A DNA stretch of 25,984 bases from Chara braunii (lineage: Eukaryota > Streptophyta > Charophyceae > Charales > Characeae), in assembly GCA_003427395.1 (NCBI GenBank), contig BFEA01000028.1, positions 3,067,701-3,093,684 of the forward strand, read 5' to 3'. The notes below the pieces were generated by a model, which saw only the letters and a program-made list of their open reading frames with translations, was not told where the DNA came from and did no database searches. Positions 10,801 through 20,303 of the stretch are shown here, in pieces (the stretch's first letter is position 1; each line of letters opens with the position of its first letter). The position numbers and the translations under genes are program-made.

Positions 10801-11592
10801 TGTGTGTATGCTCACGGTGAGGTGCACTGGTCACGGTATTATAGTAATCGGGAGTTAGAGCACACTCACGAGATCTCGCTGGTGCTGGCGCAACTGTGGC
10901 CGAACGAGTCGACCACCGACGGTACATTGGTAGGATTGTTGTGTGGAGAGATCGCTAAGGGGTGTCGCGCAATGGTCGCCTACGAACTCCTCATGTTCTT
11001 ATCCCAACTTGTCGACGATCTGCCGACGGACATCATCTCCTACAATCCGAGCGATCTGAAGCAGGCTGAACCTGAGACCCTGGAAAGGAAGTTGACGCCA
11101 ACCGTAATCTGGGCGAACTGTACGAAGGATTACGGGCAATATTTGAGCGATCACGATCCTACAGCTTGGTGTTACCTGGACCTGGACGAGCTTGCACCAG
11201 ACAACTCCGACTTCAACGAGTTTTGGTAGGCACATCAAGAGAACTGGGAGTTGCCATCAGACGACGATCCGGGTCGCATAGCCATCGCCGGACTATCGGA
11301 GGAAGAGGAACCAGAAGCGCGGTCGACGTCAAAGGAAGAAGGAGAGGCATCGGCGCCCGAGCCCCTAGAAGCCTCACCAGCACGAGCACCGCCCTTCGCT
11401 CAAGGAGGATCCGCCTTGAATCCCGCCGTCTCCTTAGACGCCGCTAGTCGGCACGATGGCGCAGCAACCTCCCGCCGGCGTCGCCGCTCTCGCTCACCAT
11501 CTCCCTCCGCTTCCGCTCCCTCCGCGCTTCGTCCCCGTCCTCCTCCGGGCCCGGACGTACCGTCCTCGTCCCCTCTTCCGCCGCCCCTTTGA
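10801..11592 (+). pseudogene. 3' ORF, module 2 with acidic and RS-rich tail
   Basis: One frame is open from about 10804 to 11592 apart from TAG at 11227-11229. The first 140 codons are balanced in composition and look globular (HEISLVLAQLWPNE, AYELLMFLSQLVDDLP, YGQYLSDHDPTAWCYLDLDE). After the TAG comes an acidic part (LSEEEEPEARSTSKEEGEAS) and then a basic RS stretch (SRRRRRSRSPSPS) running into prolines. This looks like a folded domain followed by a disordered tail. Family unknown; no membrane segment. It is probably continuous with the modules before and after it. Confidence 0.5.
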
Positions 11593-12049
11593 TTACCTCC
11601 GTTTTCGTCCCCTCCCCCACCTTGAATTCCCCCTGGACTATCGAGTCTTCGCCAGCCGCCTCTTCTGCCATCACTTCGTCGCTCGACTCCTTTGCATGGT
11701 CTTCCCCCATCAATCCCCCTCCTTCCTTCTCAATATCCTCCTCTTTAGTGTCGCCTGGACACGGTTCAACCACATGGAGTTGTACTGTGTCATTTTCCGC
11801 ACCTTTCCCACTATGGAGGACTACGAGTCCCTAAGGGATAATGTCCTCCGCACCATCCCCTCCTTATATCCCGATTATCTACTATCCATATCCCGACCCA
11901 ATCATCGATTCCCCCGTGCACACCGGATCGTACATTTCGTTGATCTCGGTGACGAGGCGGAGGATTACTTCCCTTCGCTCCCATTTGGATGGCCCCGACC
12001 CCTCCATCATCATCTCCTAGTCGACTACCGGCGGGCGGACTTCCAGTGA
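11593..12049 (+). pseudogene. 3' ORF, module 3
   Basis: A Ser/Pro-rich stretch continues the disordered tail in a shifted frame (about 11589-11770). After another shift a globular-looking frame runs from about 11775 (MELYCVIFRTFPTMEDYESL, then FVDLGDEAEDYFPSLPFGWP) to the TGA at 12047-12049. No family recognised. The alternation of folded and disordered stretches across 10163-12049 suggests one multi-domain protein of about 600 residues, now frameshifted. Confidence 0.4.
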
Positions 12050-12340
12050 CGAGGCAGGGGTGCAGAGCACACGAAGAACCAAGGGACGATGATGGCGTCA
12101 CCTGGACGATCTCCGGCGGTCGAAAGGACAAGGGAATTCCAGCAGTTCGAGCCAGCGAAGATATTGCAATTGACGTTGGCGTCAACATGAACTTTGGCTC
12201 GACTATCTGCGCTGATGCGAACACTTTCCCTCCTGATATGCTTGGTTCCTCATGCATCCTCTCTTCTCCCTCCCTCCTCCCCTGCCATGGCATGCAATCA
12301 GGAGATCGCATAATTTTGGAACCCCTTGCGCGTCACATAT
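12050..12340 (+). other. Untranslated 3' end of the element
   Basis: No gene. This is the stretch just before the downstream LTR start, where a polypurine tract should prime plus-strand DNA synthesis. The last bases before 12341 (CCTTGCGCGTCACATA) are not purine-rich. Either the tract has been lost, or 12341 is not the original 3' LTR of this element. Confidence 0.5.
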
Positions 12341-13521
12341 GTGACGAACCAGCTCCCGGACCTGCGCCAACTTTCGGACCCCTTCTCTCCCCCGTCATTT
12401 CTCTGCAGCTAGATGTGTCTCGTTCGACCCCCGAGAACCTCCCCCCCCNNNNNNNNNNNNNNNNNNNNNNNNNNNNNNNNNNNNNNNNNNNNNNNNNNNN
12501 NNNNNNNNNNNNNNNNNNNNNNNNNNNNNNNNNNNNNNNNNNNNNNNNNNNNNNNNNNNNNNNNNNNNNNNNNNNNNNNNNNNNNNNNNNNNNNNNNNGT
12601 CAATTCTTTTTTCTGTTGAAAATGCATGGGAATTTCGCGCGCCTTAGCGAGCGCGCTCGGAATTTGGCTCGACAGTTAGGAATTCTGGAATTAACAAAAT
12701 CCCGCGCGACCTTTCGCGCGGGAATGTTCTCGGCCTCGACTTGGAAAACTCTGGGAATTCTTGTAGGAATATGGGTGGACGGAGGACCTTCTTTTTTTCC
12801 CGCGCCTGCTTTGCACGCGGATATGGCACTTTAAATTTTTGAATTAGCATAGGATTGGGGAAAACTGCAACTATTCCGGTGCCCATTCTCCTTTTCGCCG
12901 ACCGGCGCCATGCAAGCAAGCTCCCTTCTCCTTCCTCCCTGCGCCCCTCTCAACGCCTCCCTTCGCGCGCACATGCTCTCTCGCTCCCTCCCCCTGTAAC
13001 TGTTTTTCCCTCTCCTTCCCCGCGCGCGCCCTTTTTCTCTTTCTTGATCATTTGAATCTTTGACTCGTTTCGCGCTATCCTTCGCACTCCTCTTCTTCCC
13101 GCTCTAAGATCCGCGCTTGAAAACCCAGTCGATCCTCTCTCCCCATCTAGCCAAGGAGAAGCGCCATGTAAGTTCTTACTGCACGACGATTCTGATTGGC
13201 TGAAATCGAGTTGAGGGGGATCAACATGGCTTTCGACGGGCTATTACTCTCAAGCCCTCCTTTACACTCCTCCACCTCACTGTTCGTCTTTCCCCGCTTC
13301 TCTCTCTCTTCTCGCAACTATAAATTCCGACGGCGCACCCGCAAGTCTATCTCTCAACTCGTCAGCCAACTTCCGGGAAGCAGTGGCTAGATGATGTGTG
13401 TATAGGGCGAGTCGGACAGTCCTGACGAGCCGACTGTAGACTGGCTGGTTGTGCGCTAGATCGCCACGACGGACTGTGGGATCCGGGCAAGCTACGTCGA
13501 AGCTACGGTGGTCGGGATCGA
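12341..13521 (+). repeat. Partial LTR, direct orientation (likely 3' LTR)
   Basis: Matches the first ~1.1 kb of the 649-3444 LTR in the same orientation, including the TATGTGACGAACC start, CCAAT, TATAAAT (13319) and the segment down to GATCCGGGCAAGC. Relative to the 5' LTR it lacks about 45 bases near 13507 and then stops at GGTCGGGATCG (to about 13521). There it meets the inverted LTR. It contains the 150-N assembly gap. Confidence 0.9.
12449..12598. other. Assembly gap (150 N)
   Basis: The gap lies after a run of C in the partial LTR. The two sister LTRs are continuous across the same point with only about 40-60 bases between the C run and GTCAATTC, so the true missing sequence is probably much shorter than the N block. 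Confidence 0.95.
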
Positions 13522-14939
13522 TGTCATCCGTTCGGAGTGTTAAAGGTGCGGAAAGAAGGCCCCGAAAAACAGCAAGATGGGGTGTGCCAAGGATTTTTGG
13601 GAAATTGAGTGTGGGGACACAGACAAAACTGAAATCCCCCGTGTTGGTCTGATGAAGTGAGAGAACTAGTCGGTTGCGATGCGGGTTTCGAAGACGCGCG
13701 CGTGCGGGATTCGTGACGCGGGGAAATTTGAATTCAATCCAGAAAATACTGTCGAACCTCCCACCGAGCCACGACTCTTCGTTTGGGGTGAAAGGAAGCG
13801 GACACGTGCTTGGTATCCCGCTTTCGGACTAGCTCCCGACGTCGCACGTTGCACAATTCCCAATCTGACGTGGACGGCCTTAATCGTGTGGCCCTTTCCT
13901 CGTGCTCGTCCTCATTCCGTGCTCGGTAATGGAATCCCTTTGATCGATAGTGATCGAAGCGTTGGCAATCACTACACAGAGTGTTAGGCCAATGGGGCGC
14001 CACTGCTGACCACGGGATGACGATCAACTCGTTGAATGGTAATAGTAACGAGTACGACGGAAAATGCGTATCGATAATGACAAACCCAGCGCCGACAAAC
14101 CTAGAAAACCGATTTTCAGGAGGGAAGTAATATTGCCCACCGATCTTTGCAACGGCTTCTCGTACGTCCCACTCACACACACTCGTCCTTTCCTCGTTGT
14201 ACGGGAAGGGGGGAGGTGGGGATACGGGAGGCCGACGCCTAGTCGGGTTGAGCCCGTCAGTCCACATGGCAATCAATCAGGCGCCAAAAATATCCTCAAT
14301 CATTCATTGTAAATCCAAAGCAAGAAATACATAACTTTATCGATCAACCAGAAAGAGATAGCGTCAAAATTCCAAAAGAAAAGGAAGAAGGAAAGGAAAT
14401 TTCAAAGAGAGGGAGAGACGAAGACTCGTGTATGGTGGGGTGCGGCCACTGTTACGTGTATCGGTCGCACGTGGTGAAGTCCCTCATTATTTTACGAGGG
14501 TATGCTGCATATGTTGCGCGGCATAAGGCAGATGGCATCTGCAGTGTGTCCCGAATCACAACATCAACGGATCCAAACACTCTTGCGTCTTCGAACAGAA
14601 TCCCAACAACATTGCCTCTGTCATCGATTCGTCGGATAGTGTCCTAATCAAAACGAGTTTCGTGCCCCTGTGCATACATTCACTGAGGAAGGTGCGAAAG
14701 GCGGCAGCCATGCAATGCTCCTGCCCTATTGTGCCAAAAGCGAGTAATCACAATCCCTTTCGATGGTTGTTACACGCGCATCCATCGTTTACAAGACAAG
14801 GTGATCAAATCTCAGCAAGTCCGGGGATTACCTAGGAAACTAATGCAAGAGTTCCGGAAGAAGTTCTTCTAAGTATACATTCACAAGTGCTTATTCCATC
14901 ACAAACCGAAAGATCGACTCTCATACATGATTATTCACA

Positions 14940-15014
<75 letters not shown>

Positions 15015-15015
15015 N

Positions 15016-15059
<44 letters not shown>

Positions 15060-16388
15060 AGATAGAGAGAGACATGCGAGAATATCACGCCAGGAGGGAG
15101 AGGACCGAGAGGTGACACCGGGAATGCAAGAGAGGGTCCGACTTTACCGCCGTGAGCTCACACCAAAGAATGGATTCGCAACAAGGGGGCGTACTCGCCG
15201 TCAAATTCCAACATGGCCCCGGGCCAATCATCCACTCAACTCAAATCACTCGTCTTCATTCGTGCACCGACGATCCCGGCCGTTGTGTGTCACCACCCAA
15301 TACTGCGATCGTCACCCGGCCACTCTAGCCTCGACGTGGCTTGCCCGGATCCCACAGTCCATCGTGGCGATCTAGCGCACAGCCAGCCAGTCTACAGTCG
15401 GCTCGTCAGGACTGTCCGACTCGCCCTATACACACATCATCTAGCCACTGCTTCCCGGAAGCTGGCTGACGAGTTGAGAGAGAGATTTACGGGTGCGCTG
15501 TCGGAATTCATAGTTGCGAGAAGGGAGAGAGACGCGGGGAAAGACGAAGAGTGAGGTAGAGGAGTGTAAAGGAGGGCTTGAGAGTAATCGCCCGTCAAAA
15601 GCCATGTTGATCCCCCTCAACTCGATTTCAGCCAATCAGAATCGCCGTGCATGAAGAACTTACACGGCGCCTCTCCTTGGCTAGATGGGGAGAGAGGATC
15701 GACTGGGTTTTCAAGCGCGGATCTTAGAGTGGGAAGAAGAGGAGTGCGAAGGATAGCGTGAAACGGGTCCAAGATTCAGATGACCAAGAAAGAGAAAAAG
15801 GGCGCGCGTGGGGAAGGAGAGGGAAAAGCAGTTACACGGGGAGGGAGTGAGAGAGCATGTGCGCGCGAAGGGAGGCGTTGAGAGGGGCGCAGGGAGGAAG
15901 GAGAAGGGAGCTTGCTTGCATGGCGCCGGTCAGCGAAAAGGAGAATGGGCACCGGAACAGTTGCAGTTTTCCCCAATCCTATGCTAATTCAAAACTTTAA
16001 AGTGCCATATCCGTGTGCAAAGCAGGCGCGAGAAAAAAAGAAGGTCCTCCGTCCACCCATATTCCTACAAGAATTCCCAGAGTTTTCCAGGTCAAGGCCG
16101 AGAACATTCCTGCGCGAAAGGTCGCGCGGTATTCCGTTAATTCCGGAATTCCTAATTGTCGAGCCAAATTTTGAGCGCGCTCGCGAAGGCGGGCAAAATT
16201 CCCATGGATTTTCAACAAAAAAAGAATTGACAGATTTCAACGAGGTACCTTTAATCGAGCAAAAAACACAGGAGGGGGGAGGGGGGGGGTTCTCGGGGGT
16301 CAAACGAGACACACCTAGATGCAGAGAATGACGGGGGAGAGAAGGGGTCCGAAAGTTGGCGCAGGTCCGGGAGCTGGTTCGTCACATA
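13522..16388 (-). repeat. Complete LTR in inverted orientation
   Basis: Reverse complement of the 649-3444 LTR over its full length: the LTR start (TGTGACGAACC) ends at 16388, and the LTR end (GACA, seen as TGTC) lies at 13522. It keeps the GA/CT microsatellite and the CCAAT box, but the TATA reads TATGAAT (15506-15512). No PBS, gag or pol follows it on its own strand, so it is either a solo LTR or one half of a rearranged element. It pairs with 12341-13521 to form a palindrome with arms of about 1.1 kb. Confidence 0.9.
14945..15055. repeat. (GA)n microsatellite in the inverted LTR
   Basis: About 55 GA units with one undetermined base at 15015. It is the counterpart of the TC tract at 1956-2025 but about 40 bases longer. 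The single N suggests that reads disagreed within the repeat. Confidence 0.97.
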
Positions 16389-16499
16389 CCACTGCATTCC
16401 TAGTAGGCAATTCGGTGGGGGGGGGAAGAAGTCGGGAAATTCCTCAAGGGGCTTCAATGGTATAGCCGTATCAATTCTGGTCCATTCAAGGAATATCAG
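16389..16499. other. Short junction between LTR and LINE fragment
   Basis: About 110 bases of unassigned sequence with a run of nine G near 16420. There is no poly(T), which a minus-strand LINE would show at its 3' end, so the LINE tail is missing or was cut off when the LTR arrived. Confidence 0.5.
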
Positions 16500-18302
16500 T
16501 CAGTAGTCCCTTATAATTTCCATTCTCCCTTGGCCCTCCCCGGATTCCTGTTGTTCCCCTTTCCAATCCACCTTCCCTATCCTTCCTCCGTTTGTCCCCC
16601 CAAGCCAGCTTGAGGAAAATTCATGGATTCTTTGCTTGATGTCTTTTTGTGTATTTAGGGAGTGGATCTGTGTTCCGACGTCTTCCCACTTTGCAGTTAT
16701 TTCCATTTGGATCTGTTGTTGTACATTTTCTGCAAATTCAGATCCTTCTAGTCTCGCTCCTTCCATCTTGTATGTGCAGCGTCTTCTCCAGTGCCCAGAG
16801 TACCGCCCTTCGCCCCAGTTTGAACATGTTGTTGGTAAATTCGTCGAGGCGGTCAACCAGGCCCCTGAACCAGGCTTCGCACAGCAGGGCCTTCCAGTCC
16901 CAAAGCCATGGGGTTTTGTCTCTAGTTGGTCCCAAATTCTATCCCACCATCTCCACAACCAAAGTGCCCGTGGGCACTGTAGGAATATGTGCTCACTTGT
17001 CTTAGATCGTTTTCTGGATGAGAATGCGTTTGTGCACAACTTGCACCAACGTAGAGCCCGCCCTTTTTGTTCTTGGGACGTTCTGTCTATCAACCAGTTG
17101 TTGGTTGGTAGGCAGCGGTGCTCAAGGTGCCATTGAAGTGAGGCGAACTTACCTGGTTTCGTCTTTGCCATCCTGAACCATTTTATTGGTTTTAATTCCT
17201 CCTTGCTGATATTCAGGTGGTTCATCCAACGCTCCTCCACATGGTCCCGAAGGTTTATCTTTGGTCTTAGGAGTCTGTAGGTGGATTTAACTGTTCGATT
17301 GTACAGCGATTCGGTGTGACTCCTGCCCCTCCCCATTCGGGTCGTCCATATCCATTCCAACGGGTCCATGGCCAAGTGATGGATCAGAGTGGAAGGGAGG
17401 TAAGTTATTCATTGCCCTTCCTCTAGGAGTAGTCTGATTCTAAATACTTCCTCCTTTTGACATATTATCGTTTCTTCTGGGATGCTCCTTTCGACGACAT
17501 TACCCCTCCCTACTTGGAAGAGACTCACTGCCATTGTTCCTTCCGGGTAATTGCAAACTACATTGCCCACTTCGCCGTGTCATTCCCGAAATGCAACCCA
17601 ATCCGACTGTTGCAGGGTGGGGCCTTTGCGCAGGATCCTCCACCATTCTAAAGGGATCTTTTCCACAATCGTTTCCAAGGCTTCTTGGGGCCGGTGGCAG
17701 TACCATAATCTATCCCTTAGTTGGTCCCGGCCAATCCAATCTTTTTTGGCTATGTCCCATATGTCTTTTATCCTTGTTAGCCCTCTTTTGACCTGACCCC
17801 GCCAGGGGGAGACCATACAGTGAAGGGTCTGACCCTTTGCGTCCACCACCCATTTATTACCGAATAGGGGTTGTCGTGCCACTTCTTCCCATCTTTCCGG
17901 TGAGGTTTTGTCTGGCAGTGGGAAGCTTCTCCACATTTTAAGGAGGTTAGGCCAAAAGGGATTCTTTCACAAATCAGACCTTGCTGCATGCCTAGGAGAG
18001 TCGGGGTGGGGATCCTGTGGCTGTACCTTTGCTCTCGTGATGGGCCGAGAGGTGGGCCATCCCCTGTTTTCCAACCACATCGGCGGGTCATTCCCTTCCG
18101 ATGTTTGTGGGGCCAATCCGGATATTTGCTCTAGGGCCAGCCCGCTCCATGGGGACTCGGGATTGAAAAGCAGGCATTTGAGTCCTTCGACGACCCTTAT
18201 TCTTCTCAGAGAGCTTATTATGAATGACGCTTCTGCTTTCGTTGTTGAGGTAGCTTGATGGGTTGCCTGGCTCGTCGAGTCAAAACCAAGGATCTTAATG
18301 TC
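16500..18302 (-). pseudogene. LINE-1 type ORF2 fragment with zf-RVT domain
   Basis: Read on the minus strand from about 18302 down: IKILGF, KAEASFIISSLRRIRVVEGL and LLFNPESPWSGLALEQ, which is the region after the RT core of plant L1 elements. Then WPNLLKMWRSFPLP, FGNKWVVDAKG and VKRGLTRIKDIWD. From about 17375 comes the zf-RVT zinc-binding domain: KFASLQWHLEHRCLPTNNWL, CKLC, and HIFLQCPRALWLWRWWDRIW. The frame shifts at least three times (for example near 16930 and 16760) and has stops, so it is dead. The endonuclease and RT catalytic core are absent (5' truncated), and no poly(A) tail is visible. Confidence 0.88.
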
Positions 18303-18305
18303 TGT

Positions 18306-18671
18306 TCATGCACAATACGCCTCCCATGCTGAAGGAATATATGGCCTTGAGAAAATCCCTCTCCTCAGACTACCAAACCCAAATGGTTCAGTCAATGCCT
18401 CACTATCAATCTCCATTGGAGAGATGTACTTCTTTGCCAAGTCCACGAGGTGTTCCCAGTAAGAACCACCACGACTGCTGAATGAAAAGTGAAACCTTGG
18501 ATAATCTGCATACTGCTTGGGATCAAAGTTGTAGATCAGCTTCTCCTTCTCTGACAATAGGTTGACTGCTCGTTCATCGAGATAAGTTGCTGATGTAGTC
18601 AACACTGAGTCAATGCGTACATGGGTCTCCTTTCCTCTCATGATGTAGGTTCTTAGATCATACACTGACGT
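18306..18671 (-). CDS. Terminal exon of an unrecognised gene
   Basis: 121 codons in phase 0, from ACG TCA GTG (first base 18671) to TGA at 18306-18308. The 3' splice site is strong: a CTAAC branch motif (GTTAG on the plus strand, 18691-18695), a pyrimidine stretch and CCCAG just before the exon. The protein has normal composition: YDLRTYIMRGKETHVRIDSV, then FHFSFSSRGGSYWEHLVDLA and EPFGFGSLRRGIFSRPYIPS. I do not recognise the family, and no membrane segment or signal is seen. The LINE fragment begins within a few bases of the stop, so the end of this exon may have been altered by that insertion. Upstream exons were not located. Confidence 0.6.
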   Translation of the reverse strand, partial: TSVYDLRTYIMRGKETHVRIDSVLTTSATYLDERAVNLLSEKEKLIYNFDPKQYADYPRFHFSFSSRGGSYWEHLVDLAKKYISPMEIDSEALTEPFGFGSLRRGIFSRPYIPSAWEAYCA

Positions 18672-19837
18672 CTGGGAAGAGAGTGTCTTGGTTAGTTGGG
18701 GTGATGCGCAGTGTGGGCGTTCAAGTCAAGGGATGGGTTTGCCAGCGGTGGGGAACGAGGTGTTGGTGAGAGTGGGATGGATCGCATTCTGCGAGGGTGG
18801 GAGGGTTAGGCAGTTTCTGCGGACTAGGTAGTCATTTTTAGGCGCCATGGGACCTATTTTCTCAAAACAAAAGAAAAAAAAAAGACAGGTTTGAAGGTAG
18901 ATTCAGGTTTTTGGGGTAGTTGCGGACTGCAATAATGTTCCCGCCAAAAAGGCAGGAACTTCCACTAGGTCTACGGCACCAAGGGAGGGCGAGCTTGAGT
19001 GCAATTCGGCCGAGAGTCATGGGTAAGAAAAGAGTATATCATTTGGTGCCAAGAGCAGTAGAGGTCTCTTTGGTTCTTTCTTCCCATGGACAAGCCGTGA
19101 GGCTGCTTGGGCGCTCACCAGCGTCGTGAGGCGCTGGGTGGAGGAAGAGGGCGGAGCTGGCTCCCGCCTTGGCTATGCTGGAGGAAACCAAGATGGAGGA
19201 GGAGGAAGACTTGGCTATGGCGGAGCAGTGAGGAGGAAGAAGGAAAAGGAGAAAGTAGAAGAAGAAGGAGGAGAGTGAAGGATAAAGCTAACCTTGGTTA
19301 TGGCGGACGGCATCTTCATCTCCGTGGTTGGCGCTGCACTTGGAAGGTCTCAGGATGAGTTTACAAAGTCAAGAGAGTAGGCTTGGCAGTGGAAGTGGGA
19401 GGGCCAAGAGAGCTTTGTGTTCCTTTGAACATTCAGGCTAGGCCTGGATGCTGCCGCCATAGCCAGATGCTCAACCAAGTAGTGTTAGGAGGTGAATGTA
19501 GCCAAAGGTGACTTCTTGTGATGGCGGCAGTAAGGGGAAGATTAGGACATGATTGTGGTTCATTAATTCATTGTTATTGTTATTAAGTTATTATTACTAA
19601 GTTGTTTATTTTTCTTATTATTCTTATTATTGATAAGGTGTTGGGAGATACGACGGCGGCGAGAGATGGTGCCAAGATGAGGAAGAAGTGACATTGGTTC
19701 CAGCTTGTGTTCATCTCTTCCTCTTCCATTTTCCATTCTACTTCTTCCTTTATCTATTTCTCTTCCCAAACTCTTTCATTTCAGTTGCAATTGAACGACA
19801 TTATCTCCTTTTGAGTTTTGCACTGTGAGATTTCCAG
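18672..19837. other. Intron or intergenic sequence, no gene seen
   Basis: The first part is probably the intron upstream of the 18306-18671 exon. The stretch 19130-19290 is rich in GGA/GAA (low complexity), and 19290-19360 belongs to a diverged dispersed repeat also found near 24860-24930. 19560-19640 is AT-rich with TTATTA repeats. No frame of convincing length or composition was found. Confidence 0.45.
19290..19360 (+). repeat. Diverged dispersed repeat, copy 1
   Basis: TATGGCGGACGGCATCTTCA and the bases after it align with 24860-24930 (TATGGTGGATGCCATTCATC) with many substitutions; I estimate about two thirds identity by eye. Both copies are preceded by GGA-rich sequence containing TGGCTATG motifs. 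Nature unknown. Confidence 0.4.
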
Positions 19838-20158
19838 GATCATAAGATTCATAACAGCATTCTGACTATTTGCTTGGTCGAGTTGCGGAATCTTCTCATG
19901 ATTGTCAGGCTCGTTGCAAATGGCAAGTTCGACAACACTAAAAAAGATTCCCACATATGCGTAGCAGCGCGGTGTGCAAAAATACTGGTGGCAAGGACAC
20001 AGCTAGATAATGCAGTGTTGGATAGAATGGTAGCCACCCGAAACCCATTGCATACAGTGTTTCACCAGGTGAAATGGACATGTGAATTGCATAAGATGGC
20101 CGACATTCAGATGGGAGCCATGGGATTCATGGAAGAGGAAAATGGTTTCTACCCTTAA
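19838..20158 (+). CDS. Possible terminal exon, unknown protein
   Basis: An open stretch of 106 codons to TAA at 20156-20158, beginning after an acceptor-like GATTTCCAG; an in-frame TGA lies just inside the presumed intron. The sequence (VELRNLLMIVRLVANGKFDN, then LHTVFHQVKWTCELHKMADI) is balanced in composition. It could be a real exon or a chance frame. No family recognised, and no donor or other exon was matched to it. Confidence 0.25.
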   Translation, partial: DHKIHNSILTICLVELRNLLMIVRLVANGKFDNTKKDSHICVAARCAKILVARTQLDNAVLDRMVATRNPLHTVFHQVKWTCELHKMADIQMGAMGFMEEENGFYP

Positions 20159-20303
20159 CAGTAAGGCAGGGTAGTGCAATATGCGCAAAAAATCTGACCG
20201 TAAAGAATGATTTTCACCCATGCAAAAAGTGTGTGCCGCCAGGTAGCACAGACACGTTCTGCTAATTGCTCCCTAAGAATTTGCTGACCCCTCCTTTTTT
20301 CCC

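Larger units (their letters stand above)
649..13521 (+). mobile_element. Decayed Ty3/gypsy LTR retrotransposon
   Basis: Seen: a long repeat at 649-3444, a tRNA-type primer-binding site at 3461, a gag region with a CCHC knuckle, an aspartic protease, RT with YMDD, RNase H, and an H2C2 plus DDE integrase in Ty3/gypsy order (integrase last). A further reading region follows to 12049, then a same-orientation copy of the LTR start from 12341. The frame carries at least nine in-frame stops, two one-base shifts and a repeat insertion, so this copy cannot make its own proteins. No polypurine tract is visible before 12341, so the pairing of the two LTRs as one element is likely but not proven. By eye the two LTR starts differ by roughly 5%, which suggests an old insertion. 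Confidence 0.85.

Noticed and set aside
14887-15554. Plus-strand open frame with an Arg-Glu repeat in the inverted LTR
   Set aside because: It is the microsatellite read through; flanking residues have no family resemblance and the region is LTR.
19107-19358. Arg/Trp/Glu-rich open frame
   Set aside because: Low-complexity GGA/GAA repeat sequence with no splice signals and no protein-like composition.
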